Assembly: GCF_004361885.1 (NCBI RefSeq)
Contig: NZ_SNWH01000010.1
Span: forward strand, 42,924-106,923
Direction: 5' to 3'
Length of the DNA stretch: 64,000 bases
From: Halomonas ventosae
Lineage (GTDB): Bacteria > Pseudomonadota > Gammaproteobacteria > Pseudomonadales > Halomonadaceae
Part shown: piece by piece, positions 8,838-18,394 of the stretch
Numbering within the stretch: the stretch's first letter is position 1
Layout: each line of letters opens with the position of its first letter
Notes under the pieces: model-generated
What the model was told of the DNA's origin: nothing
What the model saw: only the letters and a program-made list of their open reading frames with translations
Database searches by the model: none
Program-made: the position numbers and the translations under genes

Positions 8838-11024
8838 ATGACCCATCGCATCACACGCCATCGCCTTCAGGTGGCCGCCGAGCTGGACCGCTTCATCAAC
8901 GAACAGGCCCTGCCGGGCACTGGTGTCGACCCCGAGGCCTTTTGGGCCGGCGTCGATACCCTCTTTCATGATCTGACCCCCCAGAACCGCGAATTGCTCG
9001 CCGAACGCGATCGTCTGCAGGAAAGACTCGATGCCTGGCATCGCGAGCACCCCGGCCCCGTTCGCGACGTGGCTGCCTATCGGGCCTTCCTCGAGGAGAT
9101 TGGCTACCTGGTCAAGGCCCCGGCCAAGGTCAGCGTGACCACCGTCAATGTCGATAGCGAGATCGCCGTTCAGGCCGGCCCGCAGCTGGTGGTGCCGGTC
9201 AACAACCCGCGCTATGCGCTGAACGCCGGTAATGCGCGCTGGGGCAGCCTCTACGATGCCCTCTACGGTACCGATGTCATTTCCGAGGAGGGCGGCGCCG
9301 AGAAGGGCACTAGCTTCAATCCCAAGCGTGGCGAGAAGGTGATCGGCTATGCCCGCGGCGTGCTCGACCGCGCTGCGCCGCTGGCCATCGGTTCCCACCA
9401 CGATGCCGTCAAGTACGCGCTGCGTGACGGCCACCTAGTGGTCTCCCTGGAGGGCGGTCGCGAGACCGGTCTCAAAGATCCGGACAAGCTGGTGGGCTTC
9501 AACGGCCCGACCGAGAGTCCAGAGTCGGTGCTGCTGGTCAACCACGGCCTGCACCTGGAGATCCAGATCGACCCGAGCCACCCGATCGGCAAGACCGACC
9601 CGGCCGGCGTCAAGGACGTGGTGGTCGAGGCGGCGCTGACCACCATCATGGACTGCGAGGACTCCGTGGCCGCGGTGGATGCCGAGGACAAGGTCGGGGT
9701 GTATGCCAGCTGGCTGGGCCTGATGAAGGGCGACCTGGAGGAGCAGGTCGAGAAAGGGGGCAAGACCCTCACTCGCCGCCTGCATGCCGACCGAACCTGG
9801 CACAACACCGACGGCGGCACGCTCACCCTGCCCGGCCGCTCGCTGATGTTCGTGCGCAACGTCGGCCACCTGATGACCACCCCCGCGGTGCTGGATGCCG
9901 AGGGCAACGAGCTGCCGGAGGGCATCCTCGACGGTATCGTCACCAGCCTGATCGCCCTGCATGACCTGAAAAAGGACGAGCACGAGCCGCGTAACTCGCG
10001 CACGGGCTCCATGTACATCGTCAAGCCGAAGATGCACGGCCCCAAGGAGGTCGCCTTCTCCAATGCGCTGTTCGGGCGCATCGAGGACATCCTCGGCATG
10101 GCCCGCGATACCCTGAAGATGGGCATCATGGACGAGGAGCGTCGCACCTCGGTCAACCTCAAGGCCTGCATTGCGGAGGCGAGCTCGCGGGTAGTATTCA
10201 TCAATACCGGCTTCCTCGACCGCACCGGCGACGAGATGCATACCGCCATGGAGGCGGGTCCGATGATCCGCAAGGGCGACATGAAGAGCTCCGCCTGGAT
10301 CCAGGCCTACGAAAAGAACAATGTCCAGGTCGGCCTGGCCTGCGGCCTGCGCGGCCGCGCTCAGATCGGCAAGGGCATGTGGGCCATGCCGGACCTGATG
10401 GCCGCCATGCTCGAGCAGAAGATCGGCCATCCCAAGGCCGGCGCCAACACCGCTTGGGTGCCGTCGCCCACCGCCGCCACCCTTCACGCCCTGCATTATC
10501 ACCAGGTGGATGTGGCGGACGTCCAGCGCGAGCTGGAAGGGCACGGCGAACGCGAGCTTGGTGAAGGCCTGCTCGATGACCTGCTCACCGTGCCGGTGGC
10601 CGAGTCGCCGCAGTGGAGCGACGAGGAGATCCAGCAGGAACTGGACAACAACTGCCAAGGCATCCTCGGCTACGTGGTGCGCTGGGTCGAGCATGGCGTG
10701 GGCTGTTCCAAGGTGCCCGATATCCATGACGTCGCGCTGATGGAGGATCGCGCCACCCTGCGGATCTCCAGCCAGCACATCACCAACTGGCTGTACCATG
10801 GCGTGGTCGATGCCGACCGCGTCAAGGAGACCCTGCAGCGCATGGCCAAGGTGGTCGATCAGCAGAACGCCGGTGACCCGGACTACACGCCGATGAGCGC
10901 CGACTTCGAGGCCTCGACGGCCTTTCAGGCAGCAAGCGACCTGATCTTCAAGGGCCGCGAGCAACCGGCCGGCTATACCGAGCCGCTGCTGCACTACTGG
11001 CGCGCCGTACACAAGGCGAAATAA
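8838..11024 (+). CDS. glcB: Malate synthase G
   Basis: A 728-residue enzyme condensing glyoxylate with acetyl-CoA to malate, used in the glyoxylate shunt and in glycolate use. Length is typical of the monomeric G isoform. Catalytic regions are visible: an arginine in [12 protein letters not shown] near residue 337, [12 protein letters not shown], and [13 protein letters not shown] near 634 holding the general-base aspartate. AGGAG precedes the ATG. It stands alone, not with isocitrate lyase or glycolate oxidase genes, between its own promoter/operator and a strong terminator. Confidence 0.96.
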   Translation: MTHRITRHRLQVAAELDRFINEQALPGTGVDPEAFWAGVDTLFHDLTPQNRELLAERDRLQERLDAWHREHPGPVRDVAAYRAFLEEIGYLVKAPAKVSVTTVNVDSEIAVQAGPQLVVPVNNPRYALNAGNARWGSLYDALYGTDVISEEGGAEKGTSFNPKRGEKVIGYARGVLDRAAPLAIGSHHDAVKYALRDGHLVVSLEGGRETGLKDPDKLVGFNGPTESPESVLLVNHGLHLEIQIDPSHPIGKTDPAGVKDVVVEAALTTIMDCEDSVAAVDAEDKVGVYASWLGLMKGDLEEQVEKGGKTLTRRLHADRTWHNTDGGTLTLPGRSLMFVRNVGHLMTTPAVLDAEGNELPEGILDGIVTSLIALHDLKKDEHEPRNSRTGSMYIVKPKMHGPKEVAFSNALFGRIEDILGMARDTLKMGIMDEERRTSVNLKACIAEASSRVVFINTGFLDRTGDEMHTAMEAGPMIRKGDMKSSAWIQAYEKNNVQVGLACGLRGRAQIGKGMWAMPDLMAAMLEQKIGHPKAGANTAWVPSPTAATLHALHYHQVDVADVQRELEGHGERELGEGLLDDLLTVPVAESPQWSDEEIQQELDNNCQGILGYVVRWVEHGVGCSKVPDIHDVALMEDRATLRISSQHITNWLYHGVVDADRVKETLQRMAKVVDQQNAGDPDYTPMSADFEASTAFQAASDLIFKGREQPAGYTEPLLHYWRAVHKAK

Positions 11025-11085
11025 GCGGCTGCGGGTCCAGCTTAGCGGATACATTGATATCCGCAGCTCACCGCTCGTACGCATC

Positions 11086-11116
11086 AAGCGCCCCGGGTAC
11101 CTGCCCGGGGCGCTTT
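11086..11116 (+). terminator. Intrinsic terminator after glcB
   Basis: AAGCGCCCCGGG pairs with CCCGGGGCGCTT across a 6-base loop (12-bp stem), ending in TTT. It lies about 60 bases beyond the glcB stop. Confidence 0.8.
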
Positions 11117-11169
11117 CGGTTATGTTGACGCAAACGCTATCTTCCCAATGAACCGCAAGGAGCCTGCCG

Positions 11170-11583
11170 ATGACCGTGATGACTGCTGCCGCTATCGAGG
11201 ATTTCCTCGACGAGATATTTCCCCAGCGTATCGGCACCATCGAAGCCGTCGGTGAGATGAAGGCCACCATGAGCCTGGCCATCGACGACGAGCACCTGCG
11301 CCCTGGAGCCAGCGTCTCGGGCCCCACCCTGATGGGGCTGGCCGATGTCTGCCTCTACGTGGCGATCCTGGCGCAGATCGGGCCGGAGCCCATGGCGGTG
11401 ACCAGCGACCTGCATTGCCGCTTCCTGCGCCGCCCCCGGGGCGACCGCGACATTACCGCCACCGCGCACATCCACAAGCTGGGACGCCGCCTGGCGGTGG
11501 GCGAGGTGCAGCTCTTCTCCGCCGGTCAGGAGGAGCCGGTAGCCCTGGTCACCGCCACCTACGCCCTGCCCGATCGTGACTGA
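11170..11583 (+). CDS. PaaI-family hotdog thioesterase
   Basis: A 137-residue single hotdog-domain protein. The segment RPGASVSGPTLMGLADVCLYVAI matches the PaaI/4HBT layout, in which an Asp/Asn on the central helix activates water for acyl-CoA hydrolysis (here the Asp of LMGLAD). The C-terminal strand region is LAVGEVQLFS. AAGGAG lies just upstream of the ATG. It probably hydrolyses a CoA thioester; substrate unknown. It is monocistronic, separated from glcB by a terminator, and convergent with the DUF423 gene only five bases away. Confidence 0.8.
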   Translation: MTVMTAAAIEDFLDEIFPQRIGTIEAVGEMKATMSLAIDDEHLRPGASVSGPTLMGLADVCLYVAILAQIGPEPMAVTSDLHCRFLRRPRGDRDITATAHIHKLGRRLAVGEVQLFSAGQEEPVALVTATYALPDRD

Positions 11584-11588
11584 GCGAC

Positions 11589-11972
11589 TCAGGGCACGCG
11601 AGGCTGGCGCAGTATCGCTCCCGCCAGGGCTAACCAGCCAGCGATTAGCAGCATGCCGCCTAGCGGGGTGACCATGCCCAGCCTTTCCAGGCCCGTCAGC
11701 GCCATGGCGTAAAGCGAGCCCGAAAAGAGCGCCATGCCGGCCGCCCACAGCCCCAGCATCAGCCGCTGGCCGACGAGCGGTGAGGCGGCGCGCCAGGCCA
11801 GCACGGTCAGCATGGCCAGGGTGTGCCACGCCTGATAGCGCACCCCGGTCGTGAAGGCGGCGGCAAGACGCGGTGTCAACTGGTCCGCCAGCGCATGGGC
11901 GCCGAAGGCGCCGGCCATCACCATCAAGGCGCCGGAGAGGGCCACGCCCAGCCACCATCCCCTGTCCTGCAT
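11589..11972 (-). CDS. DUF423-family membrane protein
   Basis: A 127-residue integral membrane protein with four apparent hydrophobic helices. It shows the DUF423 (YgdD-like) signatures GAFGAHAL near the N terminus and YQAWHTLAML in the middle. Molecular function is unknown for the family. AGGAGG precedes the ATG at 11972. The leader of its mRNA starts with a perfect 14-bp palindrome (11987-12000). It is divergent from trmB. Confidence 0.85.
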   Translation of the reverse strand: MQDRGWWLGVALSGALMVMAGAFGAHALADQLTPRLAAAFTTGVRYQAWHTLAMLTVLAWRAASPLVGQRLMLGLWAAGMALFSGSLYAMALTGLERLGMVTPLGGMLLIAGWLALAGAILRQPRVP

Positions 11973-11986
11973 ATCAACCTCCTGGC

Positions 11987-12040
11987 GATTCTCGAGAATC
12001 GGTCGCTAGCGTACCCGGCAATCGCCTGAGCCGCTACAAT
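11987..12040. promoter_or_regulatory. Divergent DUF423/trmB control region
   Basis: GATTCTCGAGAATC (11987-12000) is a perfect 14-bp palindrome located 14 bases upstream of the DUF423 start. TACAAT at 12035-12040 is a likely -10 box for trmB; no convincing -35 was seen. The palindrome may be an operator or simply a leader hairpin. Confidence 0.35.
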
Positions 12041-12095
12041 ACGCGCCCCCGGCCTCTTTCAGGCAAGCGTTTCTCCCGACAAGAGCTCTCGAGCC

Positions 12096-12836
12096 ATGAC
12101 CGACCCGCGACACGACGACACGACGACTGCCCCCGAGGGCCCGGACGCCCCGCTGCACCGCCGCGGCATCAAGAGCTATGTACTGCGCGCCGGCCGCATG
12201 ACCCAGGCCCAGACCCGCGGGCTCGAGGAGGTCTGGCCGCGCCTGGGACTGAGCCTCGCCGATGGCCGCCAGGACCTCGATGCGTTGTTCGGACGCCGCG
12301 CGCCTCGTGTGCTGGAGGTGGGTTTCGGCATGGGGGCCTCGCTGATCGAGCAGGCCGAGCGGCACCCCGATACCGACTTCATCGGCATTGAGGTGCATGC
12401 GCCGGGCGTTGGCAAGCTGCTCGACGAAGCCGACAAGCGGGGCCTGACGAACCTGCGCGTCTACCGCGAGGATGCCCTGGCGGTGCTCGAGCAGTGCCTG
12501 CCCGAGGCGAGCCTTGATACCCTGCAGCTGTTCTTCCCCGACCCCTGGCCGAAGAAGAAGCATCACAAGCGGCGCATCGTCCAGCCCGCTTTTGTCGCGC
12601 TGGTGCATAGCCGGCTCAAGCCCGGTGGCACCCTGCACCTGGCCACCGACTGGCAGGCCTATGCCGAGTGGATGGCCGAGGTGATGGACGCCGCCCCCGG
12701 TTTCGCCAACACTGCCGACGCCGAGACGGCCCCCTATGTGCCGCGCCCCGAGTTTCGCCCGTTGACCAAGTTCGAGGCGCGCGGCGAGAAGCTGGGGCAC
12801 GGCGTCTGGGACTTGATCTTCCAGCGGGTCGACTGA
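12096..12836 (+). CDS. trmB: tRNA (guanine-N7-)-methyltransferase TrmB
   Basis: A 246-residue SAM-dependent methyltransferase that forms m7G46 in the variable loop of many tRNAs. The SAM-binding motif [15 protein letters not shown] is near residue 70, and the family signature [16 protein letters not shown] near 150. The catalytic aspartate would be in that signature. The basic Arg-rich N terminus ([15 protein letters not shown]) is usual. It is monocistronic, preceded by a TACAAT -10 box. Confidence 0.95.
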   Translation: MTDPRHDDTTTAPEGPDAPLHRRGIKSYVLRAGRMTQAQTRGLEEVWPRLGLSLADGRQDLDALFGRRAPRVLEVGFGMGASLIEQAERHPDTDFIGIEVHAPGVGKLLDEADKRGLTNLRVYREDALAVLEQCLPEASLDTLQLFFPDPWPKKKHHKRRIVQPAFVALVHSRLKPGGTLHLATDWQAYAEWMAEVMDAAPGFANTADAETAPYVPRPEFRPLTKFEARGEKLGHGVWDLIFQRVD

Positions 12837-13108
12837 CACCCGCCGGGATGCCCTTTTCCGCGTTCCCCGCATCTCACAGGTGCCGGGGGCGATGTCATAC
12901 GGGGGAATAACGTCGTCCGGACAAAAGAGAGCCGCCCCGGAAGAGGCGGCAAAAAAGACCGTGACTAGCAATGAGAGGGAGAAACCCGGGCAGGAAACTG
13001 GCGGGTTCCTGCCCGACGTGGCGCCTCATCAACGCCACGATTAAAGCTTAACCATTCGCGTTTGATCTTTAAATGCAAATGCGGAAGATTTTCGTTAGCG
13101 GCGTGCCC
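12837..13108. other. Hairpin-rich intergenic region after trmB
   Basis: This 272-base gap between the trmB stop and the convergent AEC permease stop holds three strong hairpins in a row. They are GCCGCC/GGCGGC (12931-12950), CGGGCAGGAA/TTCCTGCCCG with a 9-base loop (12987-13015), and CGTGGCG/CGCCACG (13017-13039). The first, read on the minus strand, runs into TCTCTTTT and is probably the permease terminator. The next 70 bases are AT-rich with no open frame of note. Confidence 0.5.
12922..12950 (-). terminator. Probable terminator for the AEC permease gene
   Basis: On the minus strand GCCGCC-N8-GGCGGC is followed by TCTCTTTT. It lies about 160 bases beyond the permease stop, with two other hairpins in between, so it may not be the only end point. 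Confidence 0.45.
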
Positions 13109-14023
13109 TTAACCGGCGAGACGCAGCCAGAGCGGCAGGGTCAGCATGGCCAGCAGCGTCTGGCCGGTGATCAGGGCCGCCATCAGCTCGGCGTCTCCGC
13201 CCAGCTGGCGAGCCAGGATATAGGCGGAGGTGGCGGTGGGCAGGGCGGCGAACAGCAGGGCTACGTCGCGGGTCACCGGATCCAGGCCCAGCAGTAGGGC
13301 GAGGGCGAGCACCAGCGCCGGCATCAGGCCCAGCTTGACCAGGTTGGCAGCCCAGACCCCGCGGTCCAGCCTCAGCAGAGCAGCGGGGCGCAGCGCCACG
13401 CCCACCGCCACCAAACCCAGCGGCAGGGCGGCACGCCCCAGCAGTTCTAGGCAGGGCTGGCTCCAGCCGGGTAGGCCGATGCCGCTGAGGTTGAGGGCGA
13501 TGCCGGCCAGGCAGGCCAGGATCAGCGGATTGCGGGACAGCGCCGCGAGGCTTCTGCTCAGGCTCGCCGTGCCCAGGGTGCCGGCAGCGATGAAACTGGC
13601 CACGCAGAGCACATTGACCACCGGCACCATCAGCGCCACTGCCACTGCCGCCACCGTGGCTCCGGCACTGCCGTGCAGGGCGGCGGCACCGGCGACGCCG
13701 ACATAGGTGTTGAAGCGCAGCGCCCCCTGGAAGGCCGACGTGAAGGCAGGGGGGTCGAGTCGCAGCCGCGTGCGCAGCGCCCACAGCAGTAGGCTGAACA
13801 GCCCGATGGCACCCAGCAGGGCGAGGGCCAGCCGGGCCACCGGCACCTGGCTGACGTCCGCGGTGGCCAGGGTCGAGACGAGCATGGCGGGAAATAGCAG
13901 GAAGTAGATCAACCGTTCCAGGCGTGGCCAGAAGTCACCCCCCGGCTGGCGCCACCAGCCGAGCCCGGCCCCCAGCAGGATCAGCAGGAACAGTGGCCCC
14001 AGTGCATTGCCCACGCTTTCCAT
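13109..14023 (-). CDS. AEC-family (auxin efflux carrier type) permease
   Basis: A 304-residue polytopic membrane protein with about ten hydrophobic segments in two halves and the AEC-type N terminus LGPLFLLILLGAGLGW. Family members in bacteria carry malate, malonate or other small organic acids or amino-acid derivatives; nothing here fixes the substrate. It has its own promoter region facing a divergent small membrane-anchored protein gene. Confidence 0.85.
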   Translation of the reverse strand: MESVGNALGPLFLLILLGAGLGWWRQPGGDFWPRLERLIYFLLFPAMLVSTLATADVSQVPVARLALALLGAIGLFSLLLWALRTRLRLDPPAFTSAFQGALRFNTYVGVAGAAALHGSAGATVAAVAVALMVPVVNVLCVASFIAAGTLGTASLSRSLAALSRNPLILACLAGIALNLSGIGLPGWSQPCLELLGRAALPLGLVAVGVALRPAALLRLDRGVWAANLVKLGLMPALVLALALLLGLDPVTRDVALLFAALPTATSAYILARQLGGDAELMAALITGQTLLAMLTLPLWLRLAG

Positions 14024-14133
14024 GATACCTCCCTTCCGAAGGTCTCTCCTGCGACATCCTTGCGCACTTCGCCGCAGGTAATTGCTGTTAAACTTACCTG
14101 TATCCTGCCACCCATGGAGGTCCGTTCTCGGCC

Positions 14134-14643
14134 ATGCTCCAGCGCACCCCGTTGTCCACCGGCGCGCGCCATCCTCGGCTGCTGCGCCTGCTGATCATCC
14201 TCACCCTGCTGACTCTCGCCGTAGCGCTCTGGTACCTAACCCGCTATAGCCTGCGCGACGAGGCCGGCGTGCAGTGGTATCCGCCGTTGGAGACGCCCTG
14301 CGATCTCCATTCGGCCCCCTGCACGGCGCGCTTGGGGCAGGGTATTACGCTACGCCTGGCGATCGAGTCTGACGGTCCTATCCGGGCCTTGGAGCGCCTG
14401 CCGCTGGAGGTGAGTGTAGCCGGCATCCCGGCCTCAGCCGCGCGCGTCGACTTTGTGGGTCGTGACATGGACATGGGGCTGCACCGTTTCCCCCTGGAGG
14501 CCGCGGGCAGCGGCGTCTTTCGTGGAGAGGGGCAGGTGGCAATCTGTACCAAGGCGGTCATGCCCTGGCGCGCGAAGGTGGTGGTGGACACTCCCCAGGG
14601 GCGTCTGGGAAGCTGGTTCGACTTTGAGGTGGCGAGGCGCTGA
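14134..14643 (+). CDS. Membrane-anchored periplasmic protein, unknown function
   Basis: A 169-residue protein with one N-terminal transmembrane helix (LLRLLIILTLLTLAVALWYL, residues about 18-37) and an exported beta-rich domain. This contains two close cysteines (TPCDLHSAPC) and MDMGLHRFPL. The outline (TM anchor, Cys pair, M-x-MG and G-x-F-x-G repeats) recalls FixH/YtkA-like proteins near cytochrome oxidase assembly genes, but identity is not established. A severely truncated frame begins two bases after its stop, suggesting it once led a two-gene operon. Confidence 0.65.
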   Translation: MLQRTPLSTGARHPRLLRLLIILTLLTLAVALWYLTRYSLRDEAGVQWYPPLETPCDLHSAPCTARLGQGITLRLAIESDGPIRALERLPLEVSVAGIPASAARVDFVGRDMDMGLHRFPLEAAGSGVFRGEGQVAICTKAVMPWRAKVVVDTPQGRLGSWFDFEVARR

Positions 14644-14645
14644 GC

Positions 14646-14712
14646 ATGAGAGAAAGACGCGCCTGGTGGGGATGGGGCGCGATGCTGGTGGTGATCGCGG
14701 CATCCGTCCGTC
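14646..14712 (+). pseudogene. Truncated start of a lost downstream gene
   Basis: An ATG two bases after the previous stop opens MRERRAWWGWGAMLVVIAAS, which looks like a genuine N-terminal membrane anchor. After about 22 codons the frame runs into the antisense of the convergent esterase gene and loses any protein character. The position suggests the 5' end of an operon partner (copper chaperone/SCO type is one guess) removed by deletion. It could instead be chance sequence. Confidence 0.35.
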
Positions 14713-15774
14713 TCAGTTTCCGTCAGGTGGCTGTTGCAGGCGGTCGATCATCGCCATCAGCGCGCGCACCTGAGAGCCCTGCCGGCTGTCATGCAGCGGG
14801 TCGAGCTGCCAGGTGCTCTCGGCAAAGCCCCACCAGTCCCAGCAGCCCTGGGGATTGGGCAGGCTGGTTTCCGCCTGGGGATAGAGCACCACGCGCCGAT
14901 TGGTGGCGGCCCACGCATTGAGGCCACTGTGGCGAACGAAGGCTTCGCCGATCTGCTCGACGTCCATGGCACAGCCATGCAGCGCCATGGTCAGCTTGCA
15001 GCCGCCCTCCTCGCATGCCGTTGGCACGAACAGGTAGCCGATGTCGCCCAGGCCGCGAGCGTCGAAGTCCGACTGATCGAAACGCACGAACTCGCCCTGG
15101 GGCTCGCCCGGCGCGGGGGGCATCAGTTCACCGTGGAGCCAGCTCAGCACCTTGCCGGCGATGTCCAGATCGCAGGCCAGCAGGTGGGTGCCGCCACCGC
15201 CGTGGCAGTCCGCCAGGGCATCCACGGGGGTGCCCTGGCGCGCTGCCACCGGCCAGCCATGGCCGGCCTCCTTGCTCTCCATGAACTGCAGCTGGTCATC
15301 GGGTGAGGCCAGCCAGCCGCGGAACTGCTCGGCCAGGGCCTGGCTCAGAGCAGGAGACACGGTGTCGTCCTGGCCGCCATGCCAGATAAAGACCCGCAAC
15401 GCGGAGAGCGCCTGCGGGTCGCCGACCAGTTCTCGGTCCAGGTATCCCTGGTAGCGGCTTTCCAGCTCTGCTGAGCCCGGCATGCCTCGCGACGTCATCA
15501 TGCACTGGCCCAGCGCCAATCCCAGAGAGCCTCGCGCACACCCCCAAGGGCCGGCAGCCAGAACCCCCAGCCCCGCGAAGCGCTCGGGCCATGCCACCGC
15601 CAGCTGGGTGGCCATGTAGCCTCCCGAGGAGACACCGAGCACGCTGACCTCATGCTGATCGAGGCCGAGCTTTGGCAGGGATGTTGGCGGCTCCTGGGCG
15701 GCCAGCGGGGCGGCCAGAGCCAGGCTGAGCCCTAGACAGAGCCCTAGGGCGGCCAGATAGCGGTTGATGCTCAT
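14713..15774 (-). CDS. Exported PHB-depolymerase-family esterase
   Basis: A 353-residue protein with a clear Sec signal peptide (MSINRYLAALGLCLGLSLALAAPLAAQ). The lipase box GVSSGGYMA near residue 50 holds the nucleophilic serine, and further catalytic elements are in IWHGGQDDTVS and KEAGHGWP. The C-terminal half has FVPTACEEGGCKLTMALHGC. These features match short-chain poly(3-hydroxybutyrate) depolymerase-type esterases, so extracellular or periplasmic polyester or oligomer hydrolysis is plausible. An alternative start at 15792 would overlap the upstream FKBP gene stop; 15774 is preferred for the signal peptide. Confidence 0.78.
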   Translation of the reverse strand: MSINRYLAALGLCLGLSLALAAPLAAQEPPTSLPKLGLDQHEVSVLGVSSGGYMATQLAVAWPERFAGLGVLAAGPWGCARGSLGLALGQCMMTSRGMPGSAELESRYQGYLDRELVGDPQALSALRVFIWHGGQDDTVSPALSQALAEQFRGWLASPDDQLQFMESKEAGHGWPVAARQGTPVDALADCHGGGGTHLLACDLDIAGKVLSWLHGELMPPAPGEPQGEFVRFDQSDFDARGLGDIGYLFVPTACEEGGCKLTMALHGCAMDVEQIGEAFVRHSGLNAWAATNRRVVLYPQAETSLPNPQGCWDWWGFAESTWQLDPLHDSRQGSQVRALMAMIDRLQQPPDGN

Positions 15775-15784
15775 GAAGACTGCA

Positions 15785-16474
15785 TCACTCATCGACCACG
15801 TCGAGTAGTTCGACCTTGAAGATCAGCGTCTCGTTGGGGCCAATGGGCCCCTGACCCTGGCTGCCATAGGCGAGGTCGGAGGGAATCACTACCTCCCAGG
15901 TGTCGCCCACGTTCATCAACTGAAGGGCTTCCTGCCAGCCCTCGATGACCTGGTCAACCTGAAAGCTTACCGGCTCCCCGCGCTCATAGGAGCTGTCGAA
16001 GACGGTGCCGTCGATCAGCGTGCCTTCGTAATGCACCTGCACAGTGTCGTCGGCTTCTGGGGTGACGCCATCGCCGGATGTCAACTCGCGATACTGCAGG
16101 CCAGAGTCGGTGACCGTGACCCCTTCCTGCTTGGCGTTCTCTGCCAGGTAGGCTTCACCCTCGGCGCGGTTGGCAGCGGCCTTCTGTTCGGCCTCGGCCT
16201 GGCGGGCTGCCATGGCTTTCTGCTGGAAGTTGGCCAGTGCTTTGGCCATCGCCTGGTCGCTCATTTTCAGCTCGTCGCCGGCGAAGACGTCACGGATAGC
16301 CTGGGTGAAGGCATCGATATCCAGATTCTCGACATCCTGCTGGATGCTCTGGCCCAGGGTCACTCCCAGGCTGTAGCCCAGCTTCTCGTCTTCGGTCTCC
16401 GGCGTATAGGCAAGGGCCAGGGGGGCAGTGGCCAACAGGGCCACCAGGGATGCGGAGGTCAGCAGAGTCTTCAT
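15785..16474 (-). CDS. fkpA: FKBP-type peptidyl-prolyl isomerase (FkpA/Mip-like)
   Basis: A 229-residue periplasmic folding factor. A Sec signal ends at ALA-YTPETEDEK, followed by an N-terminal dimerisation domain rich in helices (KLGYSLGVTLGQSIQQD). The FKBP domain runs from about residue 130: VQVHYEGTLIDGTVFDSS, EGWQEALQLMNVGDTWEV and AYGSQG, ending with IFKVELLDV. It catalyses proline isomerisation and has chaperone activity on outer-membrane and exported proteins. It is followed within 11 bases by the esterase gene, so the two may be cotranscribed. Confidence 0.9.
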   Translation of the reverse strand: MKTLLTSASLVALLATAPLALAYTPETEDEKLGYSLGVTLGQSIQQDVENLDIDAFTQAIRDVFAGDELKMSDQAMAKALANFQQKAMAARQAEAEQKAAANRAEGEAYLAENAKQEGVTVTDSGLQYRELTSGDGVTPEADDTVQVHYEGTLIDGTVFDSSYERGEPVSFQVDQVIEGWQEALQLMNVGDTWEVVIPSDLAYGSQGQGPIGPNETLIFKVELLDVVDE

Positions 16475-16619
16475 GAATAAACCTTGAACGTTGGCGCGCA
16501 AGCGCTTCGGGTGGATGTATAGGAATGCATGGAATCCATGGGACTCTAACAGGGCCAGACCAGTTCCGCACCCGCATGGCATGCGGGGGGAAACCGGCCC
16601 GACGAGGGGTGCGTGAGGA

Positions 16620-17063
16620 TCAGACGATCAGCGTCGGGCAGTGGGCCGAACCGGCCACCCGCTGAGACACGCTACCCAGTAGCAGGCTCTTGTCACCGTT
16701 GGTGCCCTGGGAGCCAATCACGATCAGGTCGCACTCGCGCTTGCGGGCGAAGCGCACGATGATTCGTGACGGTCGCCCACCCTTGACAAAGGCGCGCACC
16801 TTTTCGGGCGGCACACCGAGCTCCATGGCATGCGACTTGGCATGCACCGCGATCTCAGTGGCGTACTCCTTGAGGGCGTCATCGGGCAGCTCCAGTCGTT
16901 CGGGCCGCACCATGGAGAGCGAGGCCTCGAGCAGGCTGTGGTGCTTGAAGACGCACAGGATGTAGAGCTCGGCGCCGGTCAGCAACTGCAGCCCAACGCC
17001 CTTCTCCAGGGCCTTGAGGGCGCCCTTGGAGCCATCCACCGGGACCAGTATCCGGTTGAACAT
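16620..17063 (-). CDS. teaD: Universal stress protein TeaD, regulator of ectoine TRAP transport
   Basis: A 147-residue UspA-family protein beginning [20 protein letters not shown], with the ATP-binding signature [22 protein letters not shown] at the C terminus (G-2X-G-9X-G-S type). It follows teaC by 17 bases. In H. elongata the fourth gene of this operon encodes TeaD, an ATP-binding protein that lowers TeaABC-mediated ectoine uptake. ATG 17063 was preferred over a GTG six bases upstream because AAGGAG is correctly spaced only for the ATG. Confidence 0.9.
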   Translation of the reverse strand: MFNRILVPVDGSKGALKALEKGVGLQLLTGAELYILCVFKHHSLLEASLSMVRPERLELPDDALKEYATEIAVHAKSHAMELGVPPEKVRAFVKGGRPSRIIVRFARKRECDLIVIGSQGTNGDKSLLLGSVSQRVAGSAHCPTLIV

Positions 17064-17080
17064 GATCACTTCTCCTTGGA

Positions 17081-18364
17081 TCAGCTAAACGCCAGGTCAC
17101 GCAGGAACAGGGCGATCTGCGGGAACATGATCAGCAGCGCCGCGGCCAGGATCAGCATGAAGACGAAGGGCGGTGTGCCCTTGATCACGTCCCAGTAGGG
17201 CCGCTTGAAGATGGCGATGGCGGTGAAGATGTCACAGCCGAAGGGGGGGGTCGCCGAGCCGATGGCTACCTGCAGGGTGATCAGGATACCCACCAGCACC
17301 GGATCGAGCCCGGTGGCCGCCACGGCCGGGGCGAAGATCGGTGTCAGTACTAGGATCACCACGATGGGATCAACGAACATGCAGGCCACGAAGAAGGCCA
17401 CGCAGATGGCGATCAGTACGCCGGTAGGGCCGGCCTCGTTGATGCCTACTGCCTCGAGGATCGCCTGGGGGATCTGGGCGAAGGAGATGATCCATGAGAA
17501 GCCGTTGCCCGCCGCCACCAGGATGAAGACCACCGCGGTGATCAGGCCGGTGGACTTGGAAATGGCATAGATGTGCTCCATCTTCAGCGAGCGGAAGATG
17601 ATGAATTCCAGGAAGATGGCGTAGAGCACGCAGGCCGCGGCGGCTTCGGTAGGGCTGAAGATGCCGCCGTAGATGCCGCCGACGATGATCACCGGGAAGC
17701 CCAACGGCCATAGTGCCTGACGCACTGCGCTTATGCGTTCACGCCAGTTGGCCCTGGCCTCGGTGGGCACATCACGGATCACCGCGTAGGCAACGCAGTA
17801 GATCGAGAACATCACCAAGATCATCAGACCCGGTCCGATGCCGGCGATGAACAGCTCGGCGATCGAGGTCTCGGAGATGACGCCGTAGATGATCATGCCG
17901 ATGCTCGGCGGGATCAGGAAGGCGATGTCGCTGGCGTTGATGATTAATGCCAGGGTAAAGGAGTCGGAATAGCCGGCCTTGAGCATCTTGGGGCGCAGCG
18001 GCGAGCCGATCGCCACCACCGTGGCCTGGGTAGAGCCTGAGACGGCACCGAACAGGGTGCAGGAGGCGGCGGTGGAAACCGCCAGACCGCCCTTGATGTG
18101 GCCAATGAACGACATCACCATGTTGATCAGGCGGTCGGCCGACTGCCCACGCGTCATGATATCCGCGGCGAGGATGAACATCGGCACCGCAATCAGCGAG
18201 GCCGGGCGGATGCCGGCCATCATCTGCTGGATAAGTGTGTCCATCTGGCCCAGGCCATTGAACATCATGTAGAAACCGATGATGGCCGCAGTAAGCAGCG
18301 GAATCATCATGGGAAAGCCCAGCAGCAGCAGGGCGATCATGGTGGTAACCATTATGGTGGTCAT
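17081..18364 (-). CDS. teaC: TRAP transporter large permease TeaC (ectoine)
   Basis: A 427-residue DctM-type large transmembrane subunit with about 12 hydrophobic segments. It has the typical motifs [13 protein letters not shown] (here [14 protein letters not shown]) and [17 protein letters not shown]. With the small subunit TeaB it forms the sodium-driven permease that moves the compatible solutes ectoine and hydroxyectoine delivered by TeaA. It starts 30 bases after teaB and is followed by teaD. Function is assigned from the whole cluster, which matches H. elongata. Confidence 0.9.
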   Translation of the reverse strand: MTTIMVTTMIALLLLGFPMMIPLLTAAIIGFYMMFNGLGQMDTLIQQMMAGIRPASLIAVPMFILAADIMTRGQSADRLINMVMSFIGHIKGGLAVSTAASCTLFGAVSGSTQATVVAIGSPLRPKMLKAGYSDSFTLALIINASDIAFLIPPSIGMIIYGVISETSIAELFIAGIGPGLMILVMFSIYCVAYAVIRDVPTEARANWRERISAVRQALWPLGFPVIIVGGIYGGIFSPTEAAAACVLYAIFLEFIIFRSLKMEHIYAISKSTGLITAVVFILVAAGNGFSWIISFAQIPQAILEAVGINEAGPTGVLIAICVAFFVACMFVDPIVVILVLTPIFAPAVAATGLDPVLVGILITLQVAIGSATPPFGCDIFTAIAIFKRPYWDVIKGTPPFVFMLILAAALLIMFPQIALFLRDLAFS

Positions 18365-18394
18365 CGTGCGCTCCCCTCGGGCGTGTGCCCAGCT

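Noticed and set aside
9435..11327. Long minus-strand open frame opposite glcB
   Set aside because: Antisense shadow of malate synthase G with biased composition and no ribosome-binding site.
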